Below are positions 1-5,559 of a stretch of 6,895 nucleotides of DNA, piece by piece (position 1 is the stretch's first letter; every line of letters starts with the position of its first letter). The position numbers were made by a program, and so were the translations under genes. Source of the stretch: an uncultured Oscillospiraceae bacterium (lineage in GTDB: Bacteria; Bacillota_A; Clostridia; Oscillospirales; Oscillospiraceae); contig CAKUMR010000064.1 in NCBI GenBank assembly GCA_934667865.1, positions 1 to 6,895 of the forward strand, read 5' to 3'. The notes under the pieces were generated by a model that saw only the letters and a program-made list of their open reading frames with translations, searched no databases and was not told the DNA's origin.

Positions 1-1024
1 GCCGGATTATGCGCTGTATGTGCAGGCCTCGCGCCATCTGATCGCACTTCTGAAGCAGTTTGCGCCCGTGGTGGAGCAGTATTCCATCGACGAGGCGTGG
101 GCGGATATGAGCGGCACGGAGGGGCTGTACGGCTCTCCAGTGGCGGCGGCGGAGATGCTCCGCCAGAAAATTTATGATGAATTGGGCTTTACGGTCAATA
201 TCGGCGTTTCCAGCAACAAGCTGCTGGCGAAGATGGCGGGGGACTTTGAAAAGCCGAACAAGGTGCATACGCTTTTCCCGTGGGAGCTGGAAAAGAAGCT
301 CTGGCCGCTTCCGGTGCGGGAGCTGTTCATGCTCGGCCCTGCGACGGAAAAAAAGCTGCATCTGATGGGGATCTACACCATTGGCGAGTTGGCCAAAGCC
401 GACCCGCAGATGCTCCGCCGGCGCTTCGGAAAAGCGGGCATCAGTCTGTGGCATTCCGCGAACGGCCGCCATAACGACGTCCTGCGCGCCCAGCCGGAGC
501 CGAACAAGGGCTTCGGCAATTCCGTGACGCTTCCGACGGACGTGACGGCTGCGCCGCAGGCGCATAAAATTTTACTTTCGCTGTGTGAAACCGTCGGGAT
601 GCGGATGCGGCAGGATAGGCAGTCCGCGCGCTGCCTGTCGGTCAGCCTGCGAAGCAGGGATTTTCACACCTTTTCCCACCAGAAAACACTCTCCACGGCG
701 ACTGACAGCACGGAGGAGCTGTTCCGTTGTGCCTGCCGCATTTTTGACGAGGCATGGGACGGCGTCACGCCCCTGCGCCAGCTCGGCGTGCAGGCCACCC
801 GGCTGGAAGAACGCGGCCAGCGGCAGTACAGCCTGTTTGACATCGCGGAATCGGCCGATTTTGAGAAAAAGGCAAGGCTCGATAACCTGATTGATGATCT
901 GCGGGAAAAACACGGCGAGGGCATCATCCGCCGCGCACGCTTCGTTGGGGCGGAAACCGTTCTGGCCGGCGGCCTGTCCAAGGAGCGCCGTACTGGCGTG
1001 ACGAAGCCCGTGGGCGAGGACTGA
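1..1024 (+). CDS. dinB: Y-family DNA polymerase (DNA polymerase IV / DinB-like), 5' end cut off by window edge
   Basis: Translesion DNA polymerase of the Y family (DinB/UmuC superfamily), which extends DNA past lesions. The open frame is already running at position 2 (PDYALYV...), so the GTG at 20 is not the real start; about 80-100 N-terminal residues, including the first catalytic Asp, lie outside the window. Numbering from the codon at 20, SIDEAWAD (residues 22-29) carries the palm-domain Asp24-Glu25 pair that binds catalytic metal. NIGVSSNKLLAKMAGDFEKP is the family's palm/finger signature, and a helix-hairpin-helix-like stretch (LGPATEKKLHLMGIYTIGELA) follows. The rest is the little-finger domain. 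Near the C-terminus, RQYSLFD fits the QxxLF sliding-clamp-binding consensus, placed before a final 50-residue tail as in Gram-positive Y-family enzymes. The stop at 1022-1024 abuts the next promoter. The family is certain; DinB versus the Firmicutes YqjW/UvrX subgroup is not settled. Confidence 0.9.
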   Translation, partial: PDYALYVQASRHLIALLKQFAPVVEQYSIDEAWADMSGTEGLYGSPVAAAEMLRQKIYDELGFTVNIGVSSNKLLAKMAGDFEKPNKVHTLFPWELEKKLWPLPVRELFMLGPATEKKLHLMGIYTIGELAKADPQMLRRRFGKAGISLWHSANGRHNDVLRAQPEPNKGFGNSVTLPTDVTAAPQAHKILLSLCETVGMRMRQDRQSARCLSVSLRSRDFHTFSHQKTLSTATDSTEELFRCACRIFDEAWDGVTPLRQLGVQATRLEERGQRQYSLFDIAESADFEKKARLDNLIDDLREKHGEGIIRRARFVGAETVLAGGLSKERRTGVTKPVGED

Positions 1025-1053
1025 TTGACACCCGTGCAAAAGCGTGATACTAT
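1025..1053 (+). promoter_or_regulatory. Promoter for cwlD-radA (sigma-A type)
   Basis: TTGACA at 1025-1030 is a perfect -35 hexamer. A 17-nt spacer separates it from TACTAT at 1048-1053, a 4-of-6 match to the -10 consensus. The -35 begins directly after the TGA stop of the upstream polymerase gene. Transcription would start near 1060, giving a leader of about 49 nt before the amidase ATG. GATACTA at 1046-1052 also resembles the forespore sigma-G -10 element (CATACTA), with TGATTG at 1022-1027 as a weak partner 18 nt upstream, so control by a sporulation sigma factor is possible. The sigma-A reading is the better supported by sequence. Confidence 0.75.
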
Positions 1054-1071
1054 AAAGATACACATATTTTT

Positions 1072-1102
1072 CACCCCCGGACATAAGTAGAATTTGGGGG
1101 TG
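1072..1102 (+). promoter_or_regulatory. Leader hairpin that could mask the cwlD ribosome binding site
   Basis: CACCCCC at 1072-1078 is exactly complementary to GGGGGTG at 1096-1102, giving seven Watson-Crick pairs. Two further G-U pairs (1079-1095 and 1080-1094) can extend the stem over a 13-nt loop. The right arm is the purine-rich stretch that best serves as Shine-Dalgarno sequence for the amidase ATG at 1109, with a 6-nt spacing. Folding would therefore hide the ribosome binding site. The pairing is seen directly; a regulatory role is inference. A terminator is less likely, since the right arm is followed only by TTTGTA. Confidence 0.5.
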
Positions 1103-1108
1103 TTTGTA

Positions 1109-1825
1109 ATGAAATCATGGAAAAAATACGCCGGTTTTTATGCGTTTGTCTGCGCGGCAGCCATTTGCGGCGCACTGCTGCTGTCCCGCGCCGGAACGGC
1201 CGCGGGTGCAGTCGCCGCTGCGCGGGTGCTTCCGCCGGTGGTGGTGATTGATGCCGGACATGGCGGCGAGGACGGCGGCGCACGCTCCTGCACCGGCGTG
1301 CAGGAAAGCGGCATCAATCTGGAGATCGCGCTGCGCGTCAACGATCTGATGCACTTTCTGGGGATGCAGACCCGGATGATCCGCACAACGGATTGTGCCG
1401 TCTACACTGAGGGGGCGCGGACGATCGCGGAAAAAAAGGTTTCCGACATCCACAACCGTGTCCGTATGGCGGAGGAAACGCCCGGTGCGCTGCTTGTCAG
1501 CATCCATCAGAACAACTTCCCGGAGGGAAAATACCGCGGCGCGCAGGTGTTTTACGCCCAAACGGACGGCAGCCGGGAGCTGGCGGAGCAGACGCAGCGG
1601 TATCTTGCCGCGCAGGTGGACCCGAACAACCACCGGGAATGTAAGGCCGCGCAGGACATTTATCTTCTGAAGCACGTCAGCTGCACCGCGATCTTGGTGG
1701 AATGTGGGTTCCTTTCCAACCCCGGCGAGGAGGCGCTCCTGCGCGAGGCCGGGTATCAGAAGAAGCTCGCTGCGGCGATCTGCTGTAGTGTGATCGACTA
1801 TCTGGAGGCACAAAATGAAGTCTAA
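1109..1825 (+). CDS. cwlD: N-acetylmuramoyl-L-alanine amidase, CwlD type (spore cortex maturation)
   Basis: Zinc-dependent Amidase_3 enzyme that cleaves the bond between N-acetylmuramic acid and the L-Ala of the stem peptide. In Bacillus CwlD acts with the deacetylase PdaA to make muramic-delta-lactam in spore cortex. The 238-residue protein matches the usual CwlD length (about 237). Residues 7-25 form a hydrophobic N-terminal signal/anchor segment, so the catalytic domain lies outside the membrane. Zinc ligands are His51 in IDAGHGGEDGG, Glu66 in VQESGIN and His133 in VSIHQN; Glu198 in LVECGFLSNPGE is the catalytic acid. DIHNRV, RGAQVFY and QDIYLLK are CwlD-like signatures, and no cell-wall-binding repeats are present. 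ATG at 1109 is chosen over in-frame TTG 1094 and GTG 1100 because GGGGGTG lies 6 nt upstream. The 3' end overlaps radA by 11 nt. A vegetative amidase of the same family remains possible. Confidence 0.87.
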   Translation: MKSWKKYAGFYAFVCAAAICGALLLSRAGTAAGAVAAARVLPPVVVIDAGHGGEDGGARSCTGVQESGINLEIALRVNDLMHFLGMQTRMIRTTDCAVYTEGARTIAEKKVSDIHNRVRMAEETPGALLVSIHQNNFPEGKYRGAQVFYAQTDGSRELAEQTQRYLAAQVDPNNHRECKAAQDIYLLKHVSCTAILVECGFLSNPGEEALLREAGYQKKLAAAICCSVIDYLEAQNEV

Positions 1826-3170
1826 GACGGTTTTTCTTTGCTCCAACTGCGGAAACGAAACACCCAAATGGCAGGGCCGCTGTCCGGCCTGTGGGATGTG
1901 GAACACCTTGCAGGAATACACGCCGCCCGCCGCATCCTCTCCGAAGGCTGCGGCGCGCAGCAGCATCCTCGCGCCCGCGGCCAAGCGGCTCGACGAGATC
2001 CACAGCAGCGACGAGCTGCGCTTCACCACGGGACTGGGCGAGCTGGACCGTGTGCTCGGCGGCGGCGCCGTGCGCGGCTCTCTGGTGCTGGTCAGCGGCG
2101 CGCCCGGCATCGGCAAATCGACCCTGCTGCTGCAAATCTGCAAACAGATCAGTCAGGGACAGAAGGTACTGTATGTTTCCGGCGAGGAAAGCGAACGCCA
2201 GCTCAAGCTGCGGGCAGAGCGTCTGAACGTGTCCGGCGGCGATCTTCTGCTGCTGTGCGAAACCAGTCTGGACAACATTATGGCTGCCGCCGAGCAGGAG
2301 AGCCCGGATGTTCTGATCGTGGACTCCATCCAGACGCTCTACACCGAGGACAAAACATCCTCACCCGGCAGCATCACACAGGTGCGCGACTGCACCATGC
2401 GCCTGATGCAGTATTCCAAGGCCAATGGCGTCACGGTGTTCGTCGTCGGCCATATCAATAAGGAGGGCGCGATCGCCGGGCCGAAGGTTCTGGAGCACAT
2501 GGTCGACTGCGTTCTGTACTTTGAAGGCGAGGAGCATACATCTTACCGCCTTCTGCGCGCGGCGAAGAACCGCTTCGGCTCGACCAACGAGATCGGCGTC
2601 TTTGAAATGGACGACAGCGGCCTGCGCGAAGTGCCGAATCCCTCGGAAATGCTGCTCTCAGGCCGCCCGCTGGGGACGCCCGGCACCTGCGTCGCCTGCG
2701 TGATGGAGGGGACGCGCCCCATTCTGGCCGAGGTGCAGGCGCTGGTCGCGCCCACGAGCTTCAATATGCCGCGGCGCACCAGCAACGGCTTTGACTTCAA
2801 TCGCGCGGCGATGCTGCTTGCAGTGCTGGAAAAGCGCGGCGGGATGCGCTTTGGCAATGCCGACGTCTATCTGAACGTCATCGGCGGCCTGCGGTTGGAC
2901 GAGCCTGCGGCAGACCTCGCCGTTGCGATCGCGGTGGCCTCCGCGGCAGCGGACAAGCCGGTCTCCGATCAGCTTGCGGCGATCGGGGAGGTGGGCCTGA
3001 CCGGGGAGATCCGCGCGGTCAGCCAGCTTTCCCAGCGGCTGAGCGAGATTCACCGCCTGGGCTTCACGCGTTGCCTTGTACCGCGCAGCAGCCGCGAGCT
3101 GCGCGCACCGGAGGGGCTGGAGCTGCTGCGCGTGCGCAATATCCGCGAGACAATGGCGGTCGTTTTCTGA
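1815..3170 (+). CDS. radA: DNA repair protein RadA (Sms)
   Basis: RecA-related ATPase that drives branch migration of recombination intermediates and helps RecA in double-strand break repair; cytoplasmic. At 451 residues it has the family's normal length (about 450-460) and every domain. The N-terminal zinc finger has Cys9, Cys12, Cys23 and Cys26 (CSNC...CPAC). The ATPase core has Walker A GAPGIGKST at residues 95-103 and Walker B LIVDS with Asp170. The RadA hallmark KNRFG is at 251-255. A C-terminal Lon-protease-like domain runs from about 290 to the end, including GEVGLTGEIRAVSQ and a final CLVPRSS segment; in this family it is a structural domain rather than a working protease. The Walker A second residue is Ala where many homologues have Asp or Glu. 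GGAGG at 1804-1808, inside the end of cwlD, is 6 nt before the ATG, and the two genes overlap by 11 nt, so they are likely co-transcribed and translationally coupled. Confidence 0.97.
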   Translation: MKSKTVFLCSNCGNETPKWQGRCPACGMWNTLQEYTPPAASSPKAAARSSILAPAAKRLDEIHSSDELRFTTGLGELDRVLGGGAVRGSLVLVSGAPGIGKSTLLLQICKQISQGQKVLYVSGEESERQLKLRAERLNVSGGDLLLLCETSLDNIMAAAEQESPDVLIVDSIQTLYTEDKTSSPGSITQVRDCTMRLMQYSKANGVTVFVVGHINKEGAIAGPKVLEHMVDCVLYFEGEEHTSYRLLRAAKNRFGSTNEIGVFEMDDSGLREVPNPSEMLLSGRPLGTPGTCVACVMEGTRPILAEVQALVAPTSFNMPRRTSNGFDFNRAAMLLAVLEKRGGMRFGNADVYLNVIGGLRLDEPAADLAVAIAVASAAADKPVSDQLAAIGEVGLTGEIRAVSQLSQRLSEIHRLGFTRCLVPRSSRELRAPEGLELLRVRNIRETMAVVF

Positions 3171-3186
3171 TTTTTGAAAATAGTAG

Positions 3187-3215
3187 TGGATTTTCTCGGC
3201 ATTTTGTTGTATCAT
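3187..3215 (+). promoter_or_regulatory. Candidate weak promoter upstream of the ATP-grasp gene
   Basis: The AT-rich gap after radA holds TATCAT at 3210-3215, a 5-of-6 match to the sigma-A -10 element. The best -35 at 17-nt spacing is TGGATT at 3187-3192, only 3 of 6. No intrinsic terminator for radA is visible in the gap, so read-through from the upstream promoter is an alternative. Confidence 0.3.
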
Positions 3216-3217
3216 AT

Positions 3218-3251
3218 GAGAGATTTGGACGATAATCCAACTGTATCTCTC
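3218..3251. repeat. Imperfect inverted repeat just before the ATP-grasp gene
   Basis: GAGAGAT at 3218-3224 pairs exactly with ATCTCTC at 3245-3251. Nested inside, TTGGA at 3225-3229 pairs with TCCAA at 3236-3240 around a 6-nt loop (CGATAA). The result is a 12-bp stem with one 4-nt bulge (CTGT, 3241-3244). The structure ends 3 nt before the ribosome binding site GGAGG (3255-3259) and lies just downstream of a possible -10 element. It could be an RNA leader hairpin or an operator; it has no T-run and is not a terminator. Confidence 0.55.
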
Positions 3252-3265
3252 TTTGGAGGAAAATC

Positions 3266-4279
3266 ATGCCCGGCATACGATATATTACCAGAGTCATCCG
3301 CGGGATGCGCTTAAAGAAGCTCAATCAGATGATGGACGTGGTCAAGAGGAAGTCCGGCCACGGCAAGGCCAGAACCTTCTGCGACATCGTCTGGTGCGCG
3401 CTGCGCTATGGCGCAGGCTACTATGATTACGTCATGTTCGGCTTTTACGACATGAACGGCAGACAGCGCGACACCTATATGACGCGTGTCCGCAATAAAA
3501 AAGTCTGTGAGCTGATGAATCAGGCGGGCTTTTCTGACGAATTCGATGACAAGCTCCGCTTCAATGTCCGCTTTGCCGATTTTTTGCACCGCGAGACGCT
3601 GAATGCGGAAACCGCAACGGCAGATGAGATGGCCGCTTTCCTTGGCAGACATCCCGTGTTTTTTGCAAAGCCGAACCGCGGCACATGCGGCAACGGCATT
3701 GAAAAGCTGAATGCTGCGGACTTTGCCTCGGCGGAGGTCTGCGCGGCCTATCTTGCCGAAAAGCATCTGAACGTTCTGGAAGAGCCGCTCACGCAGCACG
3801 AGGAAATGGCGCGTCTGCATCCGCAGTCGGTCAACACCCTGCGCATCGTTACCGACCGCGTGGGCGACACTGTACACATCGCCTACATCGTCGTCAAGAT
3901 CGGCCGTGGTGACGGCTTCTGCGACAATTCCGGTCAGGGCGGCGTGATCTGCCGCGTCGACGCGGAAACGGGCAAGATCTGCTCTGTTGCGACGGACGAT
4001 TATTTTAACGTCTATGAAACCCACCCGGACACCGGCATCCGCTTTGAGGGCTATCAGCTTCCGATGGTGGACGAGGCGATCGCCTTTGCAAAGAAGGCCG
4101 CGCTCGTTGTGCCGGAGATCTGCCATGTTGGCTGGGACGTTGCCATCACCCCGGACGGCCCCGTGCTGATTGAGGGCAACGACTATCCCGGCACCGACCT
4201 GTGCCAGCTTGCGCCGCATTATCCTGAAAAGCAGGGGCTGTGGCCTTACTATAAAAAAATACTGAATCTGAAGAAATAG
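3266..4279 (+). CDS. Sugar-transfer-associated ATP-grasp family protein
   Basis: Predicted ATP-dependent ligase of the ATP-grasp superfamily, resembling the sugar-transfer-associated group (Pfam ATPgrasp_ST). These often sit in clostridial genomes near surface-polymer genes and are sometimes labelled hexapeptide transferase. The 337-residue protein has a basic helical N-terminus, a family-typical segment with YVMFGFYDMN (about residues 55-65), then the ATP-grasp fold. Lys135 in FFAKPNRGTCGNGI is the expected nucleotide-binding lysine with its glycine-rich loop. Glu172-Glu173 (VLEEPLTQH) fits the hinge that contacts adenine, and PQSVNTLRIVT (186-196) is a strong family signature. Asp291 (GWDVAI), Glu303 and Asn305 (LIEGNDYPG) match the metal ligands. 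No signal peptide or membrane segment is evident. GGAGG lies 6 nt before the ATG, and only 10 nt separate it from the next gene, so the two should work together. The substrate is unknown; acylation of an amine on a wall sugar or peptide is inference only. Confidence 0.8.
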   Translation: MPGIRYITRVIRGMRLKKLNQMMDVVKRKSGHGKARTFCDIVWCALRYGAGYYDYVMFGFYDMNGRQRDTYMTRVRNKKVCELMNQAGFSDEFDDKLRFNVRFADFLHRETLNAETATADEMAAFLGRHPVFFAKPNRGTCGNGIEKLNAADFASAEVCAAYLAEKHLNVLEEPLTQHEEMARLHPQSVNTLRIVTDRVGDTVHIAYIVVKIGRGDGFCDNSGQGGVICRVDAETGKICSVATDDYFNVYETHPDTGIRFEGYQLPMVDEAIAFAKKAALVVPEICHVGWDVAITPDGPVLIEGNDYPGTDLCQLAPHYPEKQGLWPYYKKILNLKK

Positions 4280-4289
4280 AGGGAGAATC

Positions 4290-4991
4290 ATGGAAGAACT
4301 CAAGCCGAATGTTGGAAAAAATGACATTATCGTTGTGGATGGCGTCAGCTATCAGCGTCTGCCGATCCGCACGCATCTGATCACGGACAAGGACAACATC
4401 CTCGATGTCGCGGAAAAGTACGGCTCTCCCGTGCTGACCGAGCCGGACGACATTCTCTTCATCTCCGAAAAGTGCGTCGCCTGCACGCAGAAGCGCGCCA
4501 TCCCCCTCGAGGACATCAAGCCCCGCAAGCTTGCAACATGGCTGAGCAAGCACGTCACCAAGACGCCGCACGGCATCGGCCTCGGTATGCCGGAGACCAT
4601 GGAGTGCGCGCTGCGCGAGGTCGGTACGCTCCGCATTCTCTTTGCGGCCGCGATCTCTGTCATCGGTAAGAAGATCTTCCGCAAGAAGGGCTGGTTCTAC
4701 GCCGTTGCGGGCTACCGCGCACGCTCCATCGACGGCCCCTGCCATAACACCATTCCTCCCTACAACCACTATGTCGTGCTTGGGCCGCTGAAGCCCGATC
4801 AGGTCGCCGTGCAGATCAAGGAGCGCGTTGGTCACGAGGTCTGCATCGTGGACATCAACGATCTGGAAGGCCAGATCCTCGGCACCTCCTCCAAAAAGCT
4901 GGACAAGAAGCTCTACGCCAGAGTGCTCAAGGACAACCCGCTGGGTCAGGACGACCAGCAGACGCCGATGGGAATCATCCGGCGCGTGTAA
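4290..4991 (+). CDS. Coenzyme F420-0:L-glutamate ligase (CofE) family homologue
   Basis: This 233-residue protein resembles the F420_ligase family (PF01996), whose founding member CofE adds L-glutamate to coenzyme F420-0 using GTP. The features seen are an N-terminal beta segment LPIRTHLITDKDNILDV; PDDILFISEKCVACTQ (about residues 52-66), matching the CofE region where an acidic turn precedes a serine-Glu-Lys segment; a middle run GLGMPETMECALREVG; and RARSIDGPCHNTIPPYN (Asp148 to Asn159), at the position of CofE's metal/substrate site. LGPLKPDQVAVQIKER then matches the CofE segment ending in an A-x-x-I-K/R pattern. There is no sign of F420 biosynthesis in the window and most Clostridia do not make F420, so the substrate is probably something else. 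The gene follows the ATP-grasp gene after 10 nt, with AGGGAGA just before the ATG at 4290. It ends 26 nt before a terminator hairpin. Confidence 0.75.
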   Translation: MEELKPNVGKNDIIVVDGVSYQRLPIRTHLITDKDNILDVAEKYGSPVLTEPDDILFISEKCVACTQKRAIPLEDIKPRKLATWLSKHVTKTPHGIGLGMPETMECALREVGTLRILFAAAISVIGKKIFRKKGWFYAVAGYRARSIDGPCHNTIPPYNHYVVLGPLKPDQVAVQIKERVGHEVCIVDINDLEGQILGTSSKKLDKKLYARVLKDNPLGQDDQQTPMGIIRRV

Positions 4992-5017
4992 GTTTTTCCT
5001 TTCCACTGAAACTGTAA

Positions 5018-5051
5018 AAAAGCCGCTGAGATGATCATCTCAGCGGCTTTT
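5018..5051. terminator. Bidirectional intrinsic terminator (34-nt perfect palindrome)
   Basis: Positions 5018-5034 are the exact reverse complement of 5035-5051, with GC-rich arms (GCCGCTGAG / CTCAGCGGC) and a central TGATCA that would open as the loop. On the plus strand the stem is followed by four T (5048-5051) then CC. On the minus strand it is followed by six T (complement of 5016-5021), so termination should be stronger for the minus-strand lipoprotein gene. It lies between the convergent CofE-like and lipoprotein genes, starting 2 nt beyond the stop codon of the latter. Confidence 0.92.
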
Positions 5052-5053
5052 CC

Positions 5054-5488
5054 TTATTGAAATTCTTTCAAAATGCTTTCCTGCGTTGTGTCGGCAGGGA
5101 AGATGGAAATCAAACCGCTGCCGCTCTCGGCAGCCTCGATCCAGCGGCTGTAGACCTCGTCCTTTCCCGCATAGAGAAAATACGTGCAGCGGAGCTCCTT
5201 TCCGTTTCCCAGCTTGAGAGAAACGCTTCTCTGGAGCAGCTCGCCGTCAGCCGGGGGCACATCGTCGGAAAGGAAGCGCGGAGAGCCGATGCCGGACTGC
5301 TTGCAGGCAGCGATGATTTCCGGCAGGTGTGCTTCGTCAAGCGACGGGGATACGCTATCCGAAGCGCCGCTGGCCCTTGCAGGCGCATCGGCAAAATTCT
5401 CGCGAAAAAGCGCGGACTCGCGGCTCTGGCAGGCGGAAAGAAGTAGGAGCAAAAGCAGGAACAGGGGAATGACACGTTTGACGGACAT
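5054..5488 (-). CDS. Small putative lipoprotein of unknown function
   Basis: A 144-residue protein I cannot assign to a family. Its N-terminus is a clear lipoprotein signal: MSVKR basic start, hydrophobic run at residues 6-17, and lipobox LSAC with Cys20 as the lipidated residue, so the mature part should be tethered to the outer face of the membrane. Residues 21-50 are Ala/Ser-rich and probably a flexible linker. From about residue 52 a compact domain follows with SVSLKLGNGKELRCTYFLYAGKDE, alternating in a beta-strand manner, and an aromatic YSRWIEAAESG segment. One extra Cys is near residue 62 and another near 101. The start at 5488 is supported by AAGGAGG 9 nt upstream, and a near-consensus promoter of its own precedes it. 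The stop codon nearly touches the palindromic terminator. The reading frame is confident, the function is not. Confidence 0.8.
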   Translation of the reverse strand: MSVKRVIPLFLLLLLLLSACQSRESALFRENFADAPARASGASDSVSPSLDEAHLPEIIAACKQSGIGSPRFLSDDVPPADGELLQRSVSLKLGNGKELRCTYFLYAGKDEVYSRWIEAAESGSGLISIFPADTTQESILKEFQ

Positions 5489-5523
5489 TTTCTTAATCCT
5501 CCTTTTATTCTGATTTCAATTTC

Positions 5524-5552
5524 ATCTTACCAGACAAAAGGCGTGCTGTCAA
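5524..5552 (-). promoter_or_regulatory. Sigma-A promoter with extended -10 for the lipoprotein gene
   Basis: Read on the minus strand, TTGACA (5552-5547) is followed by a 17-nt spacer and TAAGAT (5529-5524), preceded by TGG as an extended -10 (TGn). Transcription would start near 5517, giving a leader of about 29 nt before the ATG at 5488. The promoter sits in the 71-nt gap after the phosphatase stop codon and allows separate expression from the upstream recombinase-phosphatase pair. No terminator is visible between the phosphatase gene and this promoter. Confidence 0.8.
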
Positions 5553-5559
5553 TAGGGGC

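Noticed and set aside
1094..1108. Upstream TTG start (and GTG at 1100) for the amidase
   Set aside because: The GGGGGTG ribosome binding site would lie inside the coding region; ATG at 1109 has good spacing and begins a normal signal/anchor segment.
1072..1108. Hairpin read as an intrinsic terminator of the polymerase gene
   Set aside because: The right arm is followed by TTTGTAATG, not a T-run, and it lies downstream of a strong promoter within the cwlD leader.
1115..2143. 342-residue open frame on the minus strand across cwlD and the start of radA
   Set aside because: It runs opposite two genes with full catalytic motifs; its composition is Arg/Ala/Leu/His-rich and typical of a codon-bias shadow.
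3311..4327. 338-residue open frame on the minus strand opposite the ATP-grasp gene
   Set aside because: It is the antisense shadow of a well-motivated ATP-grasp gene in GC-rich DNA; its translation shows no family motif and no plausible ribosome binding site was noted.
4146..5006. 286-residue minus-strand open frame across the CofE-like gene
   Set aside because: Shadow frame reaching across two plus-strand genes, with no motif.
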